This document shows, one piece after another, positions 52,544-60,656 of a DNA stretch of 64,000 nucleotides (the first letter of the stretch is position 1; every line of letters starts with the position of its first letter). The DNA lies in assembly GCA_964508655.1 (NCBI GenBank), contig CAZDUO010000010.1, forward strand, positions 3,538 to 67,537. The letters run 5' to 3'. The stretch is from VBAS01 sp964508655 (lineage in GTDB: Bacteria; Bacteroidota; Bacteroidia; Chitinophagales; Chitinophagaceae). Below the pieces are notes generated by a model, which searched no databases, was not told the DNA's origin, and saw only the letters and a list, made by a program, of their open reading frames with translations. A program made the position numbers and the translations under genes.

Positions 52544-53413
52544 TTAAGCAGCGAGGTAACAACGCAAAATTTCGGAGTTGCCTTTTGCCCTGAGCTTTTC
52601 AAGGGCTTTATCCTTTATTTGCCGTACTCTTTCGGTTGTCAGGTACATCCTGGCAGCAATATCATCCAGGCTCATGGGATGGATAAGCCCGATGCCGAAA
52701 AAGTTGCACAGCACCTCCCTTTCCCGGTCGGATAATACTGCAAGCAAGCGGTTCAATTCGGTTTTCAGCGAAGCGTTGTGATAGAGTTCTGTTACTGTTT
52801 CATCTTTGTCGGTGTTCTCCAGTATATCGAGCAGGCAGCCTGTATCTTCATCTTCACCAAGCGGAGTTTCAAGACTCAGGTGCTGGTTTTTATATTGCAG
52901 GCTGCGGTGAATTTCTTCGGGATTAATGTCCGTTGCTTCCGCCAGTTCTTCATCGGATGGCGTTCGTTCAAGCTGCTGCTCCAGCGTACAGTAAGCCTTG
53001 TAAATTCGGCCGCCCAGCTGAAGTTTATTAAAGGGAAGCTTAATGATGCGTGCATAATCGGCAAGGGCCTTTATGATACTCTGGCGGATATACCACACGG
53101 CAAAAGAAATAAAACGGAAGCCGCGGGTGGGGTCGAAGCGGGTGGCGGCTTCAATCAGCCCGATATTACCTTCATTAATGAGGTCGTAAAGCGGAAGGCC
53201 CTGCCCCTGGTATTTTTTTGCCACTGAAACCACAAACCGCAGGTTAGCCCTGGTGAGGCGGTCAAGCGCTGCTTTATCCCCTTTCTTAATACGTTCTGCC
53301 AGCTGCACTTCTTCATCGGGAGTAATAAGCTCTACCTTATCAATCTCCCGGAAATATTTGTCGAGGCAAAAGTCGCGGCCGGTAATAGACAATGTAATCT
53401 TTAACTGTCGCAT
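52544..53413 (-). CDS. RpoD-like sigma-70 factor, probably an alternative paralogue
   Basis: 289 residues starting MRQLKITLSITGRD, the usual N-terminus of Bacteroidota RpoD, which lacks region 1.1. Region 1.2 is LDKYFREIDKVELITPDEE, region 2 is ANLRFVVSVAKKYQGQGL to FISFAVWYIRQSIIKAL (core binding and -10 recognition), region 3 is about 150-205, and region 4.2 is MSLDDIAARMYLTTERVRQIK (about 245-265). Several positions differ from the normal housekeeping form of this phylum (for example YARIIKLPFNKL instead of a QSRIVRLPLNKI type sequence). That suggests a second, specialised copy; which one is housekeeping cannot be told from this window. It has a promoter upstream. Confidence 0.88.
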   Translation of the reverse strand: MRQLKITLSITGRDFCLDKYFREIDKVELITPDEEVQLAERIKKGDKAALDRLTRANLRFVVSVAKKYQGQGLPLYDLINEGNIGLIEAATRFDPTRGFRFISFAVWYIRQSIIKALADYARIIKLPFNKLQLGGRIYKAYCTLEQQLERTPSDEELAEATDINPEEIHRSLQYKNQHLSLETPLGEDEDTGCLLDILENTDKDETVTELYHNASLKTELNRLLAVLSDREREVLCNFFGIGLIHPMSLDDIAARMYLTTERVRQIKDKALEKLRAKGNSEILRCYLAA

Positions 53414-53842
53414 AGGCTCTGGTTTTAAGATTACATAGGGACGGAAATGCAAAAGTATGAAACAGGTTACCGGCAAAAAATCGAAACAGAAATTAAAAGA
53501 CAGTAAATCTAAGCGAAATGGTTTGTAGTTGCACATCTACAGAAAACTTAGTGCAGGTAATGCATGAAAATACTGTAGCCCGGCTCAGGGAAAACAGTAA
53601 GCAGGTGAATGCCCCGGTTAAAAATCGGAATACCCGGCCGGGTATAAAAATGAATTTTCAATATGTGAAACATTGTGCTGGTACCGAGGCAATGCAGCAG
53701 ATGATTCCAGTATGACCCGGTGCTGAAGCGCCACGAATTACTTTTTGGCGAAATTCAACAGATGGCATGTGTAATCGTAGAAAAGACGAATTTATTTTTT
53801 TACCATTTCCCCGTTAAACAATTTTCTGCATAATAATTAGCT
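53414..53842. other. Non-coding stretch upstream of the sigma factor
   Basis: 429 bases. It contains the sigma-gene promoter and a 65-codon + strand frame (53518-53715) with no recognisable similarity and no clear start context. I see no RNA gene or repeat. Confidence 0.45.
53450..53477 (-). promoter_or_regulatory. Promoter of the sigma factor gene
   Basis: On the minus strand TTTG (53474-53477), 16 bases, then TACTTTTG (53450-53457), which fits TAnnTTTG. It lies 36 bases before the start codon. Confidence 0.55.
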
Positions 53843-54817
53843 TCATGCATCATTGTCATTCGAACCTGGCAGCTCGTGTTTCAATCCGGTCTTTTTCATT
53901 TTTTCAATAAATGCTGCAAGGATTTGCTTTGCCTGCTTTCTTTCTTTTTCATCATAACTAAAAACAAACTTCTCAAAATTTTCCAGCAGCTTTTCCAGCT
54001 CCTTGTCGGCAGTTAACAGCACGATGCGGTTCATTATGTATTGCGACATCCACAGAGAAGTTGTGTGGGCTTTCAATAAACCTTTTTTTAAAAAATCAAG
54101 CATGGCAGCATCATTTATACCGGTAACAATATCCACCAGGGGTATATCAGAATAATTAATTGTATCAATAAATAACAGGGCGTTAAACAACCGCTGACGC
54201 TGTTCCCCGTTCAGGTAAATATCTTTCCTCACCGGACCTTCGCGGTCGTAATACGACATAAAATCGCTTCCCGGTGATAATTCATACACACCTTCCCAAC
54301 GGGTAGCTTTGTCTTCAGCGCATTTCACCAGCCATTCGAGAATTTGTTCATCTTTTTCCCCGGAGTCATCCATCTCAAGCAATGCCTGCATTTCTTTTAT
54401 CCTTTCCTTATACACGGCGTATGCAGTTGCATCCAGCCCGTGCTTTACGCCATACGACAGGGCATGTACCGTATAGCCCCCGGCCTTTTTATTTTTATCA
54501 AGAAAAGCAAGCACCTGTTCATTTTTAAAGAATACGCCGGGCGCCGGACATATCATCTCCGAACTGAAATAGACTTTTAAAGCAGTATCTTTTATTTTTC
54601 CCTGCAGCAATTCATTTACCTGTAAAAGTGCATAATCCCTTTCCCAAAAATTATCTTTCTTATTATTTTCCTTTTCTTTACCCACAATCAATACTTTCGC
54701 CCAAACAATCAGTTCGCTTTCCATTATCAGCTTGCGGAGCGGACGCGGAGAGATGGGGTAGGCTAAAAGAATATCAGTAATGATTGCAGCGCAGAGAAGG
54801 AGAAACAGCTTTTTCAT
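53843..54817 (-). CDS. Secreted protein of unknown function
   Basis: 324 residues from ATG 54817 (MKKLFLLLCAAIITDILLAYP, a signal peptide). The mature part begins PRPLRKLIMESELIVWAKVL, a pattern seen in secreted proteins of this phylum that are described only as hypothetical. It contains LQVNELLQGKIKDTALKVYF, and a helical C-terminal half from about 195 (LNGEQRQRLFNALLFIDTI; ADKELEKLLENFEKFVFSYDEKERKQAKQILAAF, read in pieces). It may be an all-helical repeat domain. The gene is monocistronic. No function proposed. Confidence 0.7.
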   Translation of the reverse strand: MKKLFLLLCAAIITDILLAYPISPRPLRKLIMESELIVWAKVLIVGKEKENNKKDNFWERDYALLQVNELLQGKIKDTALKVYFSSEMICPAPGVFFKNEQVLAFLDKNKKAGGYTVHALSYGVKHGLDATAYAVYKERIKEMQALLEMDDSGEKDEQILEWLVKCAEDKATRWEGVYELSPGSDFMSYYDREGPVRKDIYLNGEQRQRLFNALLFIDTINYSDIPLVDIVTGINDAAMLDFLKKGLLKAHTTSLWMSQYIMNRIVLLTADKELEKLLENFEKFVFSYDEKERKQAKQILAAFIEKMKKTGLKHELPGSNDNDA

Positions 54818-55099
54818 AACCGTAGTTTTTGGCTTATAAAAAAGATACGTGTGACCCGGGAAATACATAATTACAATTTCAATTTTTAATCAAACCTTAA
54901 AATATCAGCAGTGCTGATTGATTGCCCCGGCTATTCATAACATCAAACCTGCCCACTCCCGGCAGAAACTGACCTTTATATTAAATTTCTTAAGGTAACG
55001 CGGCTTCATAAACCCTCTCATCCCGCCCATTTTCGTTACCTTCGCTGCCAATTTTTTAAACACAAAAATTAAATCTTCCCCATTAAAGGGTTAGCAGGC

Positions 55100-56893
55100 A
55101 TGAAGAACATCCGCAATTTTTGCATCATCGCTCATATTGACCACGGCAAATCCACCCTGGCTGACCGCCTGCTGCAGGCTACCAACACCATCAGCGAACG
55201 ACAGATGATGGACCAGGTGCTCGACGATATGGACCTGGAACGGGAAAAAGGAATTACCATCAAAAGCCACGCCATCCAGATAAACTACAAGCATACCGAC
55301 GGGCAGGAATACATCCTGAACCTGATTGATACCCCCGGCCACGTGGACTTCAGCTACGAAGTGAGCCGGGCACTGGCCGCCTGTGAAGGAGCGCTGCTGC
55401 TGGTGGATGCCACACAGGGCATACAGGCGCAGACAATCAGCAACCTGTACCTGGCTATTGACAATGACCTTGAGATTATTCCCATCATCAACAAAATAGA
55501 TATGGACGGGGCTATGATTGAGGAAACCCAGGACCAGATAATTGACCTGGTGGGCTGCAAGCCTGAAGATATTTTGCTGGCAAGCGGCCGTACCGGTCAG
55601 GGTGTGGAAGAAATACTGACTGCGATAGTGGAGAAGATACCGCCACCTGAAGGCGAAGCCGACGCACCCTTGCAAGCCCTGATATTCGACAGTGTGTTCA
55701 ATTCATTCCGCGGCATCATTGTTTATTACCGCATCATGAACGGCTCAATAAAAAAAGGGGACAAGGTAAAATTCGTTTCAACAGAACAGGAATATGAGGC
55801 TGATGAAGTGGGTGTTTTAAAATTAGGTTTAGTGCCAAAGGATGAAGTAGGCTGTGGTGATGTGGGTTATATCATTACCGGCATCAAGATGGCCAAAGAA
55901 GTAAAAGTGGGAGATACCATCACGACGGCTTCAAACCCCAACCCGGAAGCTATCAAAGGATTTGAAGATGTGAAACCGATGGTGTTTGCCGGCCTGTTCC
56001 CGGTGAATACGGATGACTTTGAAGAGCTGCGTGACTGTATGGATAAATTACAGCTCAACGATGCCTCGCTGACTTACGAGCTGGAAACATCGCAGGCTCT
56101 TGGCTTTGGGTTTCGTTGCGGATTTCTCGGCATGCTGCACATGGAAATCATCCAGGAAAGGCTGGAGAGGGAATTTAACCAAACGGTAATCACTACCGTG
56201 CCCAACGTGAGTTTTATTGCCTACACTACAAAAGGCGAAAAAGTGATTGTAAATAACCCGACTGAATTTCCCGACCCGGTAAAAACCGACCGCATTGAAG
56301 AACCTTTTATCAAAGCGCAGATCATCACCAAGCCGGAATACATCGGCAACATCATGACGCTGTGCCTGGGAAAAAGAGGAATACTGATTAACCAGCATTA
56401 CCTGACCGCCACAAGGGTGGAACTGATTTTTGAAATGCCGCTGACGGAAATCGTTTTCGATTTTTATGATAAACTGAAAAGCCAGACCCGCGGCTATGCA
56501 TCGTTCGACTATCATCCCATCGGCTACCGCGAAAGTGATATTGTGCGGATGGATATACTGCTGAACGGTGATAAAGTGGATGCGCTGAGTGCACTGATTC
56601 ATCGCAGCCGGGCGCAGGATTTTGGCCGCAAGCTTTGTGAAAAGCTGAAAGAGTTGCTGCCACGCCAGCAATTCCAGATTATCATCCAGGCGGCCATTGG
56701 CGCCAAGATTATAGCAAGAGAAACAATATCCGCCTTGCGGAAAGACGTTACAGCCAAATGTTATGGTGGCGACGTAAGCCGTAAACGCAAGCTGCTGGAA
56801 AAACAAAAAGAAGGGAAGAAACGCATGCGGCAAATTGGAACTGTAGAGGTACCGCAGGAAGCATTCCTGGCGGTGCTGAAGCTGGATGAGTAG
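55100..56893 (+). CDS. lepA: Elongation factor 4 (LepA)
   Basis: 597-residue translational GTPase that acts on the ribosome during stalled or stressed translation. The G1 motif is AHIDHGKSTLADRLL (about 10-24), G2 is in EKGITIKSHA, G3 is DTPGHVDFSYEV, and G4 is NKIDM. The LepA-specific C-terminal domain begins near 485 and ends with GGDVSRKRKLLEKQKEGKKRM. Length equals E. coli LepA (599). It starts at ATG 55100 and is followed by a heptamer repeat and a terminator. Confidence 0.98.
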   Translation: MKNIRNFCIIAHIDHGKSTLADRLLQATNTISERQMMDQVLDDMDLEREKGITIKSHAIQINYKHTDGQEYILNLIDTPGHVDFSYEVSRALAACEGALLLVDATQGIQAQTISNLYLAIDNDLEIIPIINKIDMDGAMIEETQDQIIDLVGCKPEDILLASGRTGQGVEEILTAIVEKIPPPEGEADAPLQALIFDSVFNSFRGIIVYYRIMNGSIKKGDKVKFVSTEQEYEADEVGVLKLGLVPKDEVGCGDVGYIITGIKMAKEVKVGDTITTASNPNPEAIKGFEDVKPMVFAGLFPVNTDDFEELRDCMDKLQLNDASLTYELETSQALGFGFRCGFLGMLHMEIIQERLEREFNQTVITTVPNVSFIAYTTKGEKVIVNNPTEFPDPVKTDRIEEPFIKAQIITKPEYIGNIMTLCLGKRGILINQHYLTATRVELIFEMPLTEIVFDFYDKLKSQTRGYASFDYHPIGYRESDIVRMDILLNGDKVDALSALIHRSRAQDFGRKLCEKLKELLPRQQFQIIIQAAIGAKIIARETISALRKDVTAKCYGGDVSRKRKLLEKQKEGKKRMRQIGTVEVPQEAFLAVLKLDE

Positions 56894-56928
56894 TTGAGAG
56901 TTGAGAGTTCAGAGTTGAGAGTTCGAAG
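56894..56928 (+). repeat. Heptanucleotide tandem repeat after lepA
   Basis: Five consecutive 7-base units: TTGAGAG, TTGAGAG, TTCAGAG, TTGAGAG, TTCGAAG. They begin directly after the lepA stop codon and end before the terminator. Confidence 0.8.
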
Positions 56929-56947
56929 TAAAAGCTATAATAATTTT

Positions 56948-56974
56948 AAACAGGCGTTTTTAGCGCCTGTTTTT
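56948..56974 (+). terminator. Terminator after lepA
   Basis: AAACAGGCG pairs perfectly with CGCCTGTTT around a 7-base loop, followed by Ts. Because it lies inside the long open frame from 56894, the next gene must start downstream of it. Confidence 0.88.
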
Positions 56975-56992
56975 GTTTGGTTATCTTGCATT

Positions 56993-58558
56993 ATGCTCCG
57001 CCGGAAGGGAATTCATTTTTATTTAGTGATTGCTTTGCTTGCCGTTTACATCATCAACGGCCTTATTGCCATTCCCGGCAACTCGGTTACGTTTGACGAA
57101 ATGGATCACTGGAGCTACGGCAAGCGGATATTGATGATGAAGCCGCAGAAGATTTATCCTTACGATGATGCCAGCGCCATGCCGGTATCAGGGTTGAATG
57201 CGCTGCCAAGAGCAGCAGAGCAGTTGCTCAGTCCGGGTCTGATGAAAACTGATGGTGGATTCAGCGACATTATACATGGGAGATATGTGACATTTATCCT
57301 TTGCCTGCTCACGGGTTTGTTAATTTACCGCTGGTCGAAAGAAATGTTTGGCGAAACAGCAGGATTATTTTCACTGTTTCTTTTTGTCTTTTGCCCAAAC
57401 CTGAACGGTCATGGCACTTTACTTACAACCGATGCTTATACAGCTTTGCTTACTATTGCGAATGTTTACTTCTTCTGGCGGTTTGTAAAATATTCCGGCT
57501 GGAAAAATTTTATTGCTTTCAGCATCAGCCTGGGCCTTGCACAAATAACCAAGCAAACTCTTTTGCATTTGTTTATTATCTTTTTCATCGCATCATTATT
57601 CCTTCTTGTTTGGCGAAAAACACTGGTTACACATTTTAAAATAAATCTGTTGCGGGCTTTCGCAGCCACGGGCATTGTACTTTTTATTATCAATGCAGGA
57701 TTTTTCTTTAATGGTACGGGAAGAAGCCTTGCTGAATATAACCTGAACAGCAAACCGCTTCTCAAGCTGGGTTCATCATTTGTAAAAAATATTCCTTTGC
57801 CATTACCGGTGCCGTTTATCGAAGGGGTCGATATGACCCTGCACATGAATGAACTGGGAGCGGGACATCCGCAGGTTTCCAAAAAAAATTATTTACTGGG
57901 AGAAAAAAAGGAGAGGAGGGGTTTCCGGAACTATTATGCTGTTGTCTTTTTTTATAAAACTCCGCTCAGCGTTATGCTGTGTCTTGCCATACTGCTGTTT
58001 TTGCTGATAAAAAAAAGAAACCAGCTGCTCCATTATAAAATCATATTGCTGTTGGTTGCAATGGCTGTTTATTTTACAGCAATGTTCAGTTTTTTAAGTA
58101 ATTCGCAGGTCGGCATCCGGCACATTATATTTATTTACCCGTTGTTTTATGTTGCACTGGGGGCTGTGCTGCTGTATAAGGCAATGAAATATTTTTTACC
58201 CCTGTTAATTATTTACAGCTTGTTTACTTATTATAAATTTTTTCCCAACCTTATTTCATATCATAACGAACTGGTAGCTTCAAAAAATGTTTACCGTATA
58301 ATGGCCGACTCAAATGTTGACTACGGACAAAGCTATTTCCGGTATCAAAAATTCAGGCAGCGAAACCCGGAATATAAACTGCCGGGAAGAACACCGGGAG
58401 CAGGAAAGTTTATCGTGGGTGTTGATGATTATCTTGATACCGGCGATAAACATAAATTTGACTGGCTGGGCAATAATTTTAAACCCACGGGCCATTTTGA
58501 CCATTGTTATCTTTTGTTTGATATCAGCCCGGGCGATTTGAAGCAACTAAAAAACTAA
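56993..58558 (+). CDS. GT39-like (ArnT/PMT-type) membrane glycosyltransferase
   Basis: 521 residues with about eleven to twelve membrane helices. The start is ATG 56993 (MLRRKGIHFYLV) because the upstream frame runs through the lepA terminator. The first loop contains VTFDEMDHWSYGKRIL (about 36-51), in which the DE/DEMDHW acidic residues fit the catalytic first loop of GT39/GT83 enzymes. The later loop has LLTTDAYTAL (about 143-152). The C-terminal soluble part includes VDYGQSYFRYQKF. It likely transfers a sugar from a polyprenyl-phosphate donor at the periplasmic face. The following GT2/DUF2304 pair is of the kind that makes such donors. Confidence 0.8.
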   Translation: MLRRKGIHFYLVIALLAVYIINGLIAIPGNSVTFDEMDHWSYGKRILMMKPQKIYPYDDASAMPVSGLNALPRAAEQLLSPGLMKTDGGFSDIIHGRYVTFILCLLTGLLIYRWSKEMFGETAGLFSLFLFVFCPNLNGHGTLLTTDAYTALLTIANVYFFWRFVKYSGWKNFIAFSISLGLAQITKQTLLHLFIIFFIASLFLLVWRKTLVTHFKINLLRAFAATGIVLFIINAGFFFNGTGRSLAEYNLNSKPLLKLGSSFVKNIPLPLPVPFIEGVDMTLHMNELGAGHPQVSKKNYLLGEKKERRGFRNYYAVVFFYKTPLSVMLCLAILLFLLIKKRNQLLHYKIILLLVAMAVYFTAMFSFLSNSQVGIRHIIFIYPLFYVALGAVLLYKAMKYFLPLLIIYSLFTYYKFFPNLISYHNELVASKNVYRIMADSNVDYGQSYFRYQKFRQRNPEYKLPGRTPGAGKFIVGVDDYLDTGDKHKFDWLGNNFKPTGHFDHCYLLFDISPGDLKQLKN

Positions 58559-58568
58559 CCCATTTTCA

Positions 58569-59255
58569 TTGATCAACACTTCATCAATATTTGCTGTGAT
58601 TCCCTGCTACAATGAAGCCGGTGTAATCCGTCAGACAGTGGAGGAGGTGATGGCTTCCGGTTATAGTGTCATCGTGGTGGATGATTGTTCTGCTGATGAA
58701 ACAGCAAAGCAGGTAATTGGCCTGCCGGTTTTTTATATAAAGCATAAAATTAATCTTGGCCAGGGAGCCGCCCTGCAAACCGGGATAGATGCTGCCTTGA
58801 AAAAAGGAGCGGATGTAATAGTCAGCTTTGATGCCGACGGGCAGCATGATATAGATGATATAGCCGGTATGCTCAAAAAACTTGAAACGGAAAAGCTGGA
58901 TATTGTTTTTGGTTCCCGTTTTCTGCCCGGCAGTAAGACCAATATCAGCAGTATGCGGAAACTGCTGCTGAAGCTGGGCCGGCTGATGAACTATTTTTTT
59001 ACCGGCATTTTACTCAGCGATGCCCATAACGGACTGCGGGTAATGAACCGTCATGCCGCTTCTGTCATCCGGCTCAGGGAAAACAGGATGGCACATGCTA
59101 CAGAATTTTTAAAGGAAGTAAAAAGAAACAGATTACGCTATGCCGAGTTTCCTGTACATATCCGCTATACCGGGTATTCCATCAAAAAAGGGCAGTCGCC
59201 GCTGAACAGTGTCCGGATTTTTTTCGATATTTTACTCAACAAAATTTTTGACTGA
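58569..59255 (+). CDS. GT2-family polyprenyl-phosphate glycosyltransferase
   Basis: 228-residue cytoplasmic-face enzyme of the DPM1-like GT2 group. The start is TTG 58569. Motifs: VIPCYNEAGVIRQTVEEVM (about 10-28), VVDDCSADETA with the nucleotide-binding Asp, FDADGQHDIDD (DxD, about 91-101), and GSRFLPG (about 117-123). It probably attaches a sugar to a lipid phosphate to feed the GT39-like enzyme just upstream. It overlaps the DUF2304 gene by 1 base (TGATG). Confidence 0.9.
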   Translation: MINTSSIFAVIPCYNEAGVIRQTVEEVMASGYSVIVVDDCSADETAKQVIGLPVFYIKHKINLGQGAALQTGIDAALKKGADVIVSFDADGQHDIDDIAGMLKKLETEKLDIVFGSRFLPGSKTNISSMRKLLLKLGRLMNYFFTGILLSDAHNGLRVMNRHAASVIRLRENRMAHATEFLKEVKRNRLRYAEFPVHIRYTGYSIKKGQSPLNSVRIFFDILLNKIFD

Positions 59256-59593
59256 TGAGCATCATCCAGGTTGCACTTACGGTAGCAGTCATACTAATCG
59301 GTATTTATATGTACCGCCGGTTGCGCAGCACGCTGCTCGATGTAATCCTGATTTTTCTTTTTATGGGGGCGGGTGTTTTCCTGGTATTGTTTCCTGATTT
59401 TTCACATAAAATAGCCCATGCAGTAGGCGTGGGGCGGGGCGCCGACCTGATTTTTTACCTGGGTTTTCTTTTTCTTTTTTTCCTGGTATTGAAATTATAT
59501 GCCCGCCTGAGAAGAATGGAACAAACCTTTACTGAAATCGTTCGTAAAAAAAGCATGGAAGAAGCAGAGGACCGCCTGCCCCAGGATCACTGA
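59255..59593 (+). CDS. DUF2304 membrane protein
   Basis: 112 residues with three hydrophobic segments (VALTVAVILIGIYMY; LLDVILIFLFMGAGVFLVLF; LIFYLGFLFLFFLVLKL) and the family motif AVGVGRGADLIFYLGF (about 56-71), followed by a basic LYARLRRMEQT segment. DUF2304 proteins regularly accompany GT2 polyprenyl-glycosyltransferases, perhaps as membrane partners. It is translationally coupled to GT2, and its 3' end overlaps the convergent gene by 7 bases. Confidence 0.9.
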   Translation: MSIIQVALTVAVILIGIYMYRRLRSTLLDVILIFLFMGAGVFLVLFPDFSHKIAHAVGVGRGADLIFYLGFLFLFFLVLKLYARLRRMEQTFTEIVRKKSMEEAEDRLPQDH

Positions 59594-60585
59594 TTGTTGC
59601 CCCCGGGTTTCTTTGTTTTGTTTTTATCCGACCGCTCCTGCAGTTTTTTTTCATCGGCTTTACCCTTCAGGTCAAGAATGGGATCATCCACCGGCGCTTC
59701 ACCGTCTTTAAGTGCAAAAGTGAACACTTTGTCAATATGCATCCATTTTCCCTTTTGCCATTTGAAGCCTTCATAATCGCCGTCGGGCACCAGTGTCCAG
59801 GGGCTTTCGGGTTCATCGGCTTCGGAAATGAGATGATCAACAAGTATCATTTGAAGCTCAGCCTCATAGTTTACATAAGTGCGGGCATCTTTCTTGTATT
59901 CGATGCTGAATCGGTGCTGCGGTGATTTTATAATGCTGTCCTCTTCAAAACTGAAAAGCGGTCCGCCGAAAACCGGCCTGTTGTTTTCATCAAAGGTCAG
60001 CACCTCAATCCACTTTTTGGTGCTGCGCACTGAGTGCCTGTCGAGCCCGAACAAGGTATAATATTTCTTCCCCTCGTACTCGGTTTTGATGATGTTGTAA
60101 TAAACAGCCCCAATCCAGTTGGTATCCCTGCAAACAATTGTGTTGGGGTTTTGTTCAAAATCGGAATTGTCAAAAAGCGAATAGCCCTTCAGCGTACCGT
60201 CTTTGGTATGCAACTGGATAAATCCTTTCTGGTAACCCTGGTAGTCGTCCACTTCGAGGTACCAGGTAAAAATGCGGAAACTGCTGTCGGGCGCATACAG
60301 TTTTGAAATGCCCAGCACCGAATCGAAAGGATAGTAAAATGAATTTTTCATTTTTAAAGCACGCAGAAACACAGGCACAAAATCTTTATACGCAAGCAGC
60401 CGCCCGGTTGGCAGTGTATCAAGAATCATATAACGGGCAATCTGTTGGAGAGTGTCTTCTTTAGCCTGCAGTTTTTTCCGGTCGGCTGCCGGAATGGTTT
60501 GCGATGAAAGGTTTTGTGAGGTCAAAAAAAGAAAAAGCAACATCACAGGTAGGGCTGATTTTTTCACAGAATTCTTTTTTTGCAT
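59587..60585 (-). CDS. Secreted protein of unknown function
   Basis: 332 residues; a signal peptide runs to about residue 29 (ALPVMLLFLFLTSQNLSSQ). The mature part is beta-rich with many aromatic residues (FRIFTWYLEVDDYQGYQKGF; GAVYYNIIKTEYEGKKYYTLFG) and ends in a charged Lys/Gly/Asn-rich tail (KNKTKKPGGNNQ). The family is not recognised. It may be co-transcribed with the heptose genes, being 71 bases downstream of the fusion gene on the same strand, but no functional link is visible. Confidence 0.7.
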   Translation of the reverse strand: MQKKNSVKKSALPVMLLFLFLTSQNLSSQTIPAADRKKLQAKEDTLQQIARYMILDTLPTGRLLAYKDFVPVFLRALKMKNSFYYPFDSVLGISKLYAPDSSFRIFTWYLEVDDYQGYQKGFIQLHTKDGTLKGYSLFDNSDFEQNPNTIVCRDTNWIGAVYYNIIKTEYEGKKYYTLFGLDRHSVRSTKKWIEVLTFDENNRPVFGGPLFSFEEDSIIKSPQHRFSIEYKKDARTYVNYEAELQMILVDHLISEADEPESPWTLVPDGDYEGFKWQKGKWMHIDKVFTFALKDGEAPVDDPILDLKGKADEKKLQERSDKNKTKKPGGNNQ

Positions 60586-60656
60586 TTGCAGGCGAAGTTA
60601 CAGTGCTTTTGGCAGACGCTAAACAACGAGAAAACCTTGAGTGATATTTTACAATT

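Noticed and set aside
53518..53715. + strand 65-codon ORF in the sigma-factor upstream region
   Set aside because: No homology, no convincing start, and it overlaps a regulatory stretch.
56894..56992. N-terminal extension of the GT39-like protein to ATG 56894
   Set aside because: The extension would run through the heptamer repeat and the lepA terminator, and its residues (ESSELRVRSKSYNN) are repeat-encoded; start moved to 56993.
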